Assembly (NCBI GenBank): GCA_933228895.1
Contig: OW121855.1
Coordinates: forward strand, 70,394,698-70,458,697
Length of the DNA: 64,000 nt
Direction of reading: 5' to 3'
Source of the DNA: Platycnemis pennipes
Taxonomy: Eukaryota; Arthropoda; Insecta; Odonata; Platycnemididae
Under the pieces are notes generated by a model. That model was not told the DNA's origin, did no database searches, and saw only the letters and a program-made list of their open reading frames with translations. This document shows, in pieces, positions 1-10,727 of the stretch. Position numbers and translations under genes: made by a program. Position 1 is the first letter of the stretch. Each line of letters starts with the position of its first letter.

Positions 1-2038
1 ATATACGATTCCCAGGTGTAGGTGCCTATCACTTGGTAGTGCCCAGTAAGAAGTCCCACTACCATTCGTAATTGACCCCTGTTAGGTGACAGAAGTCTTT
101 CGGCAAAACCAGGCCTGGGTTCCCCGATATATAGTTTGACCTATCTAAGATTTGGTATTATTCACCAGATCTCAGAATGCCAGGCTAAGCCCCACATTCT
201 AATTTCCGCTATCCCTATTGAAGAGGCAATGGGTATGATTGGCTCTGGTTCAATCGGATTGTGGCTGGATCCGGCCTTTGCCAGCTCATCAGCCATCTCA
301 TTTCATTGGAATGGGGCAGTCAATTATAATTCCCGAGAAGGAGAAGATATGGGTGAAGAGAGGATAGTTTCATAACAAGAATTCTTTCTGAAAGATGGAA
401 GAGGTATATATTCAGACACAAAATAGCAGTCTAAAAAAACACATTGTCTCAACTACTCATACATAATTTCAACCAACCTATGATCTAATTAGGTCATAGG
501 TTAATCACATACCAAATAATGAAGTCAGTGGAAGCATCTAGAACTAGAAATTGTGTCATAAGGAACGCCTTTTGAAATAATTTCTAGCTCTATTTCTACG
601 GAATGGGAGCGAGTGGGTAGGTCATATATGGAACAGAAAGCGTGGGCGTGAGTGAGAACAAAGAAGCCTAGCTGTGTGCTCTCAGCATCAAAATCATAAA
701 ATAGGACTATGAAAGAATGTGTGTGGTATATTTAATAAAAAAACATATAAAGAGAAACAATAGAATGTGAAATGGAAAGATTCAAAATCAGTGCTAGCTT
801 TAAATTTTGATGAGATACATGGAATTAAAGGTGAAAGACAACGCTGTTAGCAGTATTAAAAAAAGGTTGAAAAGTATGCTGAAGAGACATGTATAGGTAT
901 GTAAGATAGAAATATGTGCTCACTTCAAACTATGAACAGGATAGGGATTAAGTGATATATTTAAAAACCTTCATAGCACTTGTTATGGTTATGGTATAAC
1001 CATGGTTATACTCAAGATAATCATGCTATTACAAAAATTTTTATGCTCATCTGCAATGTGAAGCAGAAGGTAGTTCATGAAATGCATGTTACATCTGCAG
1101 TGAAGGAATGTCTTATACCATCTGAGCAAAATCTCAAAGATAGGAAGAAAGTTAACCACATTAGTGGACCCTGAATGCTCCATAATAATGCTTTACAAGG
1201 TCATAGAATTATGATCTTAGTTTACCTATATGATGCTAAGTATATAACCTTAGCCCTTGGACCACTGAAGCAACCAAGACTACGACAACTTTAAGTTTTA
1301 CTATCCAATTTTCATTCTGGAAATGGCCCAGAATTAAGAAGTTTTCAAAATTGACTCTCGAGTTGTCAGATTGCTGAGGTGAATCATGTGATAACTTTTG
1401 TGTTCATGCTAAAATAATGTTGAGGTTGCCGAGAGTTTAGATTTTGTAAACCACATCGGTCGGTAGCTGGGTGATTATCAGTGACTGCTTTCATACCGAG
1501 AAAATTTTATAGAAGAAAATTATGAAATCGGGCCTAAGTGCTTTCAAATGCCGATGTTCACCCTGGCCTTTACCGAATGAAAACAGTTCTTTTTCAATCG
1601 GTCAATTTGCCTGGCTACTGCCATTCCAGGGAATGCGTTCCGTCGATTTGTGCTTTTTATATGCCTCTTAAAATTGGAAAGGAAAGCCTGTAAGAAACCA
1701 AAAGTGTCTTATGCGATGTTCGAACAAGAAATAACTGATCTCAAAAATTATCAATATGCAGAAGAATAATATTGATGATCTCCTTCGATCAAATTGAAAG
1801 TGAAGCCATCTTGGCTGTATTTGTTGTTGTTGACCTATGCTTACTGTCGTTATATCTTAATTCGTATATAAAATTGCATTATTCCTATATTTATGTCAAA
1901 GGAATATAAACTAAAGTTCTTCCTAATGACAAACTGTGCCAACAACCTTGCTTTAATTCATCATTTTCATTATAAGTCTCGAAGAAGAAACTCTCTCGCC
2001 AATAGAGGAAGTTTCAAATTCCCACTGTAGCGCTCACT
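1..2038. other. AT-rich non-coding stretch
   Basis: No reading frame here has motifs or splice context that would support a gene. Two small palindromes are visible: 475-502 (14-bp arms with one mismatch) and 994-1009 (TATAACCATGGTTATA, perfect). It is probably intergenic or intronic sequence with decayed repeats. Confidence 0.5.
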
Positions 2039-2119
2039 ATCCAGGGGGAGTCAGCAGCTGAGATATAGTGGAAAATTCACTACTGCTCAATCGCTCAGTG
2101 AGAGCTACTCCCCCTGGAT
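2039..2119. repeat. Short inverted repeat (hairpin)
   Basis: Perfect 13-bp arms ATCCAGGGGGAGT (2039-2051) and ACTCCCCCTGGAT (2107-2119) flank a 55-bp loop. The G/C-runs at the tips resemble a very short MITE, but no target duplication is obvious. Confidence 0.6.
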
Positions 2120-2510
2120 GCACCCAGTGTATGTTTCCGAACTTTACCGCTAGTAGCCGCAAGTTGGTGTACCCGTAACTTGAGCCGTGAATAAATGTAA
2201 CATTTGATAAACACTTTTTGAACTGAACTGAACAGTATTTTTGCACGCTAGTGTAAGTACCTCAAGGGAGTTCAGGGTCACTACTAACCTAGTAATAAAT
2301 GGAAAACCAAAGACAAGGCCCATACAAAAGATATCTTTTCCGCAAATGTTGGTTCCTTATTACAGCATATTATACAGTTGGTCTTGCACCATTGGTTATC
2401 TACAAGCTCCTGATCGAAAGATAACCTACCAGTTTCTGTATCACATTCAGTTCCGGTTTAGATATTAGATTTCCCACAAGTTCCATATTGGGAACTTAAA
2501 CTCCTGATCA

Positions 2511-2603
2511 GTGTGAGGTCTGACTTTGGTTGGGAACTCCGGTGTCAGGCCTGACTTTGGTTGGGAACTCAGGTGTCAGGTCTGACTTTGATTGGGAACT
2601 CGT
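2511..2603. repeat. 31-bp tandem repeat, 3 copies
   Basis: Three consecutive units start at 2511, 2542 and 2573 and share the core CTGACTTTGGTTGGGAACTC with a few substitutions. It is a minisatellite with no coding potential. The following 2626-2860 is pyrimidine-rich, with scattered TTCCATCCC-like words, and also looks like decayed simple repeat. Confidence 0.8.
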
Positions 2604-2895
2604 TGGACATTTTTGATAGGGACTCTTGAAATTTTTGTTTTCTCTCATTCCACAACATATTTCATCCCGTTATTGTTCTCTCCTCCCGGCCTGCACAATT
2701 ACTTCCTTCCAGGTTTTTCGTTCAGTCTCATCCCAAATTTTTTTTCGTTCTGAAAATTCCATCCCAAAATTTCCATCCCGTTTCTTCCCAGCAAAATCTT
2801 CGTCTTTGGGACAACTTTTCTGTCTCATTCCCAATCGCTCCAAGCCCTGCTAAGTAGGAAGCGCATCGTATTATACATTTCCGAGAAGTTAACTT

Positions 2896-2962
2896 ATGAT
2901 GCCACACATGCTGCCATGCTTAGACAGATGACGCGCACAGGCTATAGCGTCTGTGGCATCAT
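2896..2962. repeat. Short hairpin
   Basis: Perfect 11-bp arms ATGATGCCACA (2896-2906) and TGTGGCATCAT (2952-2962). It is a small inverted repeat of unknown origin just outside the PIF/Harbinger-like element. Confidence 0.5.
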
Positions 2963-3045
2963 GAGTGGGAATTGGGTTGGTCTGCAATATATGTGGTCTG
3001 CAACCTTGAATTGTTTACTTTGAGAGCGGGCTGACTAAGCACTAA

Positions 3046-5205
3046 CGGCCGTATTCAGAGATTCGTTAGTCTACCACTAAGATAGTTTTACGGAAGTTCG
3101 TCTGGTGATTTCATTCAAACTGTATTCATTGTGCTGTTTTAGAGCTGACCGACCTTATCCAGGTAGCATTAGTCGAGAGAAAGTTAAACCTATGGCACCA
3201 TGGTTTAACAATGAGTTTAAGCGCATCATGTAGCCATTTTCTCGTCAGGTTTTGTGGAGTGGTAATTTACATTTCGTGTTTTCAGTTTCTATGCATAAAT
3301 AATATCAATTCGTTCCATATTTTACAATTATTGACATCCTTTTGTGTGTATTTAACTAGTATTTAATGATTGTTTAAATTAGCAGTCCATTTTTAGGAAT
3401 TAGGTGGTTTATTTCATTCCATTAAATCTTCAAGTACTTATTTTCGTAGGTTGGTATAGGTTTATCATTATTATTAGATGGCACTTAGCTTTCCTTAACC
3501 TAATTAATCCTTTGTTTTTGTGTCCATCAATACCTAGGTTTATTTACTTACAAGGAAGGTATCTCAGATGTGTCTCACCAATTTTATTCATATACCAAAA
3601 ATACCCCTAAAGTTCACCCCAAAAACAGTTTTTTTCGGCATATGTTCGCCTTCATAAATGATAAAATTAAAAATCAAAGTGCGAGTCATTCCTCATTACT
3701 ATACGCTTTGTTTTCCACCATTACGATACTCGGGGGTTGCAACCCCTATTTTTTATTAGGGTGAATCTCATTTTTAACGCATATTTTGGACCATTCAAAT
3801 CAATCTAAATTCACTCCAAATACATAAAACCAATTTCTTACAGGAATATTTATTTCAAAGTTTACGTGTTTTACTTTTTCATTTGAAAAAATATTTTAAC
3901 GGGTTAAACCACCCCTGAACAATGTGTGTAATTCCTGCATTGGAGAAATTTGCCAAGTCACTTATTTTATCTGCATAAATGTTTTTGCATGGTACTGTAC
4001 CATACTATATACATCACTGTTTACAATACACACCCTGGTACATACATAGCACAAGTACATCTCAGAGACATCTCAAATGTCTTATGTTACCTCTCAGAGA
4101 CATCTCCAATTGACACTGAGATGTCTCAGAGAGAGCTCTATGTCCTCTTTTTAGATGTCACTGAGACATAACATGAGATGTATCAGAGATATACATCATT
4201 TGAAATAAAAATAATTAGTATTGTGATTTAGTAACCAATACTTGACATATTAGGTTCAATGCTCGTTATACCATGGAATCAAAGAGCAGTACACACATAG
4301 TATTGTGATTATTTCTTCGTCCAATACTTACCTACACTGAAGTACTGGTTCCACACAGACTAGTACACAATACTAGTATTGTGATACTTCCCTGCTGGGT
4401 ACTACATTCAGGGATCCCAATACTTAGTACTGAATTTTGAGTACTGGAGGGCATAATCTGAATACTGAATACTATAGTATTGAGATTCATGTACTTAGTA
4501 TTCGGGTCTGTGTACTTAGTATTGGGCTCCGTGTACTACTTTTTTGTAACGGAATTTGCGTAAAAAATCAGATTCACCCTCATAAAAAATTGGGGTTGCA
4601 ACCCTCTAGTCTCATGATGGTGGTAAACAAAGCGTATAATAATGAGAAATGATTCACACTTTGATTTTGAATTTTATCACTTATGAAGGTGAAGATATGC
4701 CGAAAAAAACTGTTTTTGGGGTGAAATTTAGGGGTATTCTTCACCCCTTAAACTGGTTTCTCCACAGATTAAAAAAAATATTTAATTTCTCGTTCCCTAC
4801 AAAATGAGAGCTATATGAATAAAATAGGTGAAACACACCTGAGATACCTACTTTGTTAGTGCATTTTACTTTAAGAATGGCAGGAATAAATTTTGAGGAA
4901 ATATAACACGATTTAGAGGTGATAATAATGGAGCAAATTCTTTTACATTCCAGTTTTAACTGAATAAAAGACCTAAACAAACAAACCAGTTCAAAAATTA
5001 CGGAATTTACTTAACATATAGCGGTGTTGCCAGACGTTCCCTCCTCGTGCAATAGGCAAGTCTCGGACTCCGTTAGTCACCGAGGCTATCTCTCTCAACC
5101 ACAGCTATGATTACCAACTTTTAGTTCTGTTCTAAACCACACTTAGAATGGACTAAGATAGACCTCCAAACTCCAGGTTTTACTAGAAATCTATGAATAC
5201 GGCCG
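3046..5205. mobile_element. PIF/Harbinger-like fold-back element, non-autonomous
   Basis: The ends are inverted copies: the left begins CGGCCGTATTCAGAGATT, and the reverse complement of the right begins CGGCCGTATTCATAGATT. Both sides are flanked by TAA (3043-3045 and 5206-5208), the 3-bp TWA-type target duplication of PIF/Harbinger. Inside, long imperfect inverted arms pair at least 3555-3780 with 4553-4850; for example GGTATCTCAG near 3558 matches its complement near 4848. No transposase is recognisable. The centre (3950-4550) has two simple families: words like CAGAGACATCTC, and the near-repeat GTACTTAGTATT. It must have moved using enzyme from another copy. Superfamily assignment rests on the duplication and the TIR alone. 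Confidence 0.7.
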
Positions 5206-5208
5206 TAA

Positions 5209-6747
5209 GGGTTAGCGAACTCGAAACTCCCAAAAAGCGACCTCTTATCGACGCCGAAGAGACGTTTGCCTGGGTTGGCTTGGGTCAGCTATAGCTTGGC
5301 ATGTTGGGATTGGACTCAGACCACTCACACGAATGGCACCTAGCAGTCATACGTCAACTACCTTGATATGAGACTTGGAAGTAAAAAAATATCATGCAAA
5401 TTTTTCCAATCAACATAGCCTCAGATTACTTGCGGTGAGTGTAATAAGTAGCAATCATGACTTAAAACACTTCCTGCTAGGCAAATTTCGTAAGTAGGTA
5501 TATGAAAAAGAGACTAATTTCGCATCTGAGATAAAGAATCACCACTTAGCGTTCAGTTGCTGAAATGTTTTGGAGAAATAAATTAAATGAACTATTGGCC
5601 TACAAATGAAATTGAATGAAAACGAGAACTTCAATAGAGAAGGCACAAAAGATGAGGAGAAAGCATGGCACTGAAACCAAGGTCAAAACTACTAGGAAAA
5701 TGATCATGAACGGATTATCCATCACTAGGGACACCGAAAAATGGTATATAAAAATCATCAAAAGCGGTGTTTAAAAATGACAAATACGGTAAATAAAATC
5801 GTTTTATAAAGGTAAAAGCTGTGTTTAATGTTGGGAAAAAGGAGTCTTAAAGGAAGTCTTATTTACCTGGATCAAGATTTACGGATGCAGTAACAACCTC
5901 TATCTTGTTACTTCTAATGTAAAGTTCACTTTCCTTATCACATACTCATCAAGCAATACATTCTTGAAACCCGTACAACTATTCTTTAGAGTGCAGTTAA
6001 AAGAAACCTTATAAGTTTATTTTCATTAATGAAGGAATTATTTTCCAATTATTAATCAAATCCTTGAACGCTTTCAAATTATTTTTTAGAAACACAAAAA
6101 AATTTTAATGCGGCCAAGAGATCCCATTTATGGAATATCTGGGACTTCCATTTTTAAGACGAAAAAATTATTATAGAATATCACTAAACTAACAATTTTG
6201 CATTGTCTTATTAATAATAACCTTTAAAATGAAATTTGAGCATTATGTACTCCTAAGGGGAGGTTGTGTAACTCTGATCTTGAAATGAGATTAACCTTTT
6301 TTCATGCTATTAGAAGCAAAATTTTAAAAAAATGTTTCCTATTTTTTCTCCATTGACCTGGGTTAACAAGAAAAAAGTAGAATGACATGTGGGGAGCCTG
6401 CATTCTCCAAACTCGGGTAAGCCGACAATAACAGAGTGGAGTAGTGGACTGCAGGTAATGAAGTTCGATTCTTACGCTGTTTAAAATTTTTCTCTCACCC
6501 ATTGAATAAAAAACTTTATCATCCTTCATTTCCAACCTTTGTGTGTGGATACTGACTTTTTTGTACTTCTATCACTTCAACTAGATTTACAAATGCGTCA
6601 CTCAAAAATACACTGTAAAGTTAACGTAATGATTTCAAGATTTAACTGAGTATTGAGAATTGAAATTTCTGATAATCTACTTTTTTTAACTGCCTACTAG
6701 CATTACCCTAGGAATACAGCATAGCCTATATTCCTAGGCAGTGTTAA
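5209..6747. other. Non-coding stretch, no recognised feature
   Basis: AT-rich sequence without a supported exon or complete element. Short frames such as the minus-strand one at 6302-6535 show no domain or codon structure worth calling. Confidence 0.4.
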
Positions 6748-7156
6748 CGATCGAACTCGCGACCGGCAGTACACTAGCCCTAATTTTTAACAACTACGCT
6801 CTCATAGGTTCACGGGAATCTGGTGAATGTAGGCGACCCGCATGACATTCGGGTTCATTTTTTTCTCAGACATCCGGGCCTAAGGAGAAAAAGGTCAAGA
6901 CGAGTATTTTTTATTTTGTTTTCCTCGTTTGTGGCACGGAAAAAGTCTTCTTCTCATTTCGTGACCCGAGTTACTTAACCTCTCCTTGTTGGTATCTACC
7001 ATACGTACATTCCATTCGCGGGGCGCATCGATCACGAGGCCGCGAGATGTTAAAATCTCCGATCCGGATCTGAATTTTTACTGTCCTCGGATATGGTTTC
7101 AGTAGCGAATGAAATGAAAGACCCGTGTATCTTTGGATCCGACCCGACCATTCTTA
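6748..7156 (-). repeat. Dispersed repeat copy 1, tRNA-like head on minus strand
   Basis: This block is a diverged direct copy of 7291-7651. Shared landmarks in order are: GATCGAACT, GTACACTAG, GGCGAATGTAGGC-like, CCGCATGACAT, ACATTCCATTC and a GATCCGATCCGG-like end. Read on the minus strand, the left end gives GGTCGCGAGTTCGATCG, resembling the B box of a tRNA promoter. That suggests a SINE or an element mobilised from a tRNA-like head. No A box is convincing, so the class is tentative. Confidence 0.5.
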
Positions 7157-7290
7157 ATTTATGAGTGGTACATTTGTAAATCTAATTTAAACAACAAAAG
7201 TATAATAAAGTGAGTAGTCAGATGTAATGGTTTGAAATTGAATACGATAACATTTTCGATGCAGTGACTGAAAGAAAAAATTAAACTGCG

Positions 7291-7651
7291 ATTGGGATCG
7301 AACTTCGCACAGTACACTAGCTCTCGTTGTACGCCTGATCCCGGCGAATGTAGGCTACCCGCATGACATCCTACGTATCCCCCCCCCCCCCCGCGACACC
7401 GGGGTAATGGGGGAAAAAAGTCATATTTCTTTATTTTGCTTCTAGTTGCACGGGAACATTTTCATCTAATTACGTGACCTTAGTTACACATCCTCTTCTT
7501 GTCAATATCTACCGCACCTACATTCCATTCACGGGGCACTTCGACTAAGCTGCGAAAATTTAAAATCTACGATCCGGATCCGATTTTACTCCGTGTCTTT
7601 GGATCCGAATCCGGAACCGAGAAAAATAAAAGATCCGATCCGGCCATCACT
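7291..7651 (-). repeat. Dispersed repeat copy 2
   Basis: Second diverged copy of the 6748-7156 repeat in the same orientation, about 135 bp away. It has gained a run of 14 C residues near 7381-7394 and lost some internal blocks. Two close direct copies imply either separate insertions into a preferred site or an old tandem duplication. Confidence 0.5.
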
Positions 7652-9648
7652 AAAGAAAATATTTCATGCTACAAAAATTCGGCATTTGCAAAATATCTCA
7701 AATTTCGTTAAAAAATCACGTTTCAAAGAAGATACGGTTAATTTCGTGATTAAACCCTAAAGTCGCTTATTTCGTGAATCCTGTCGCAAAAAACGTTTCG
7801 CGAAAATGTCATGTCCCTATCCATCACTTTCAATTATCCGATTGGGCTTCCCCTTCCTACCATGGTTTATCTGCACTGAGCTGCATTTATTTACATGCTG
7901 CACTGTGCTTATTTACACACCGATATATGTGAAAATTGAAATTGAAAGTCTATAAACCTTCAGAAATATCATGAAGGGAAAGAAACAGATGTCGCTTTAT
8001 TTTAAACTACGAAAAATATCCATTAACACCATGCCACACGGAGTGGGGCGATTTCTGACATGAGCAAAATATTTACGTTTTCCTTCAGGGTAATCACTTT
8101 GGTGACAACAGTAGATCATATATTTATTTATCTTCCTATATTAAAGATAATAATTTATTAACCTTTTCGATAAGTTAAAAGATGCTCTTAGTTTCTTGTT
8201 TTTAACAGGGTATGATTGAAATGAAAAAAACAATTGGAAACATATATTATGGGCGTTGAATTGATGGATGTAACCTAACATTTAAGTTATTTTACATAGT
8301 AATTCTGGATATTAAATGGTGAAAGTGAATGTGCTTTATTGTTAAACACCAAAGAAGTTTATTGAGTTATTAATATTTCTTTTACTTCAACCTCTACATT
8401 AGACCAACAAGAGCATAAAAGTTCACAGGTTAGATAAAACTTGATGAAAACGGGCATGTAATAATAATATTAGTCTAGAACTGAAATTAAATTTATGCAA
8501 GAGCCGGGAATTACAAAAGTACTTTCTGTCTCATCGATAGATGAATGCTTCTGCCCACATGACTTTTAAAAATTCTTTGCTCTCTTTTTAAATATTTTAG
8601 CAAAATTGAAATGTAAATTGCAATAATGCCTAAAAGCATTTAAAATTTAAAACAATAGTTAAGTTGGTCCTCATTGTTGTCTTTATTCTTTGGTGATATG
8701 CTTTTATGTTTTTCTGCTAGATTTTTTAAAGCTATTTTACTATTTCAATTACTCCTATTTGTTTTGAATTATATAGAATACAGTTATTTGGAAATTCCTT
8801 ATCATCTACTATGCATTCTTCACCATATTGTTTTAGAAGAAAAATAAAAAAATATTATTTTCATTATTCCGTTTGTTCGAAGATTTCTTAACAAATCCAA
8901 AACTTGTAGCTCATTATATTTTATAGCTTGACTATTAATATTTTGTAGCTTATTGCAAGATGTAAACATTCAAAATTTGCAATTACAGTACCATTTCAGA
9001 ATTGACAATTGAGAATCGAAAACAATAATCGGGATAGGGTTTGGAATTGACCCATCCTTAGTCTATATTATGACACTGATTTCATGTATCGTGGACACAT
9101 AGATAATGAAATTATAACTTCCTACTTTTCGGACATTCTTAAATCAAAATATATATTTTACATGCATTACTAAACATAGCAATTGCTACAAAAATTATAG
9201 TCACAGAAATATTTGCAAGCGAAGCCGTGGGTTTCTTGCTAGTAATAAAATAGGATAATACAGAAGTTTAATATTTTCCACTTATTAAAATCACCATGAA
9301 AAATAACAATTTCACTGTAATTTTAATTACCAAATCACTGCAAATGGCAAAGATGAGATGTATAGTTAGAAGTTATGGCATCCTTCTAAAGGCTAAGACA
9401 TTTTAATTATAAGGCCTGCCACATTATATGATACTGTGAGATTTTTCATGGAAATACTTAACTACAAATCAATTAGAGATTCAGACCACTGAAAACGCTT
9501 ACGAAGAATATATCTCCACACTCCCAGTAGTATAAATAAGGATCCTTGACAGAATCTGGAGTAGGGGGAGGATAAGCAATGAGGGTTTTCATTGAGGATG
9601 GGGCATCTGGATGTGCCATTTATGGTCTCGACTTTCAGTGCTTGGTGT
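7652..9648. other. AT-rich non-coding stretch
   Basis: No feature can be supported here. Base composition is very AT-rich and there are no long frames, recognisable termini or tandem arrays. Confidence 0.4.
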
Positions 9649-9656
9649 GTAAGGAG

Positions 9657-10182
9657 TAGAGATGGGTAAATTACCGTAATTTTCAACTGAGGTAAATTAC
9701 CATAATTTTCCAGTAATTTTAAGTTTTGAGCTGCAAATCCTTATAAGAGGACTCCAAACGAAATCACATAGCATAGAGATATAAATGCCAACTCTTATAT
9801 CAAACATATCATGACGTTCATCAATAATAACTCATTAAAAAATTAAAACAAGTTGGCAGCAACACGCAATTTGCCTCTCTTTTGTCACGCTATGAGAAAT
9901 TTTCATTCCATAGACATACCTCTGCGCAATGTGCATTTGTTATTTGACTGTGAATTAATTGGAATTAATCATGGACACAATGTAAAAAAATCATTTTAGC
10001 TTCTTGATTTATAATATTACCAATTCCAATGGTTTCTTCATGAGGAAGAAATTTTCTGAAAAACAATTTTTCTGAAAATTACCGTTTATTACAGTAATTT
10101 TCAGGGGTGTTGGTAATTTACGAAAAATACCACGGTAATTTACGAAAATTACCCCGGCAATTTACCAAGTTGCCCATCTCTA
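9657..10182. mobile_element. hAT-type MITE with perfect 8-bp TSD
   Basis: The element begins TAGAGATGGGTAAATTACC and ends in the complement TTGCCCATCTCTA. It is flanked by GTAAGGAG at 9649-9656 and again at 10183-10190. An 8-bp target duplication with these termini is diagnostic of hAT elements. The subterminal regions are full of GTAATTTAC/GTAAATTAC words and so fold back on each other. At 526 bp, with no reading frame, it is non-autonomous. The 62481-62961 element has nearly the same tip. Confidence 0.88.
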
Positions 10183-10190
10183 GTAAGGAG

Positions 10191-10595
10191 TGTAACAAGA
10201 AGATAAGAAGATTATATGTTGATGAATGAATAATAAAGAAATAAATGGATCATAGTGCATCTGAAGATATAAGCTGAAGATGAGAAGTAGTCGTAACAAT
10301 AGTCAAGAAAATTAATCATGAATATGTCATGAAAATTATAATAATATATAATAATAAACATTTATTTCACTCAAAATAGATACAAAAAATAATTAAATAA
10401 ACATAAAAAGAGAGTGAAATTAGGCACCCCTGTGGGAAACTTCCTTTGTTGGGGTTGCCATTCCTTGATGAAGGCATTTTGCGGCAGTTACAGGAGAACT
10501 TAAGAAAATGAAATACTAAGGGCTATACAACTAAACAGAATTTTTTTCTTGTTGAAATTTTCTGAATTCTCTGAAATTTTCCTTCTTTTAAGTCG
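10191..10595. other. Non-coding flank of the Penelope element
   Basis: AT-rich sequence between a hAT MITE and the Penelope-like element. Nothing recognisable is present. Confidence 0.4.
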
Positions 10596-10652
10596 TGGAG
10601 AAGAGAAAAAATAACGATGCAATTCCACAAAACTTTATTTTGACACGACCAT

Positions 10653-10682
10653 GGTTTTGCTGCGGCGCAGCATCATCAGGTG
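10653..10682 (-). ncRNA. Degenerate hammerhead motif (left inverted terminus)
   Basis: The inverted copy of the right-hand motif keeps CTGATGA (complement at 10673-10679) and stem II. Its GAAA has become AAAA: the plus-strand base at 10658 is T where C is expected. This removes the conserved G12 of the hammerhead core, so this copy should not cleave. The change is at a CpG and fits deamination after insertion. Confidence 0.65.
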
Positions 10683-10727
10683 AGTAAACAAACACTGCAT
10701 CAGCCTTATGTATGGTGAAAGTCGGAG

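Noticed and set aside
9462..9686. Minus-strand 74-codon frame as a downstream exon of the 12963-16217 gene
   Set aside because: It runs into the hAT MITE at 9657, lacks a matching acceptor and phase, and has no bHLH-like residues.
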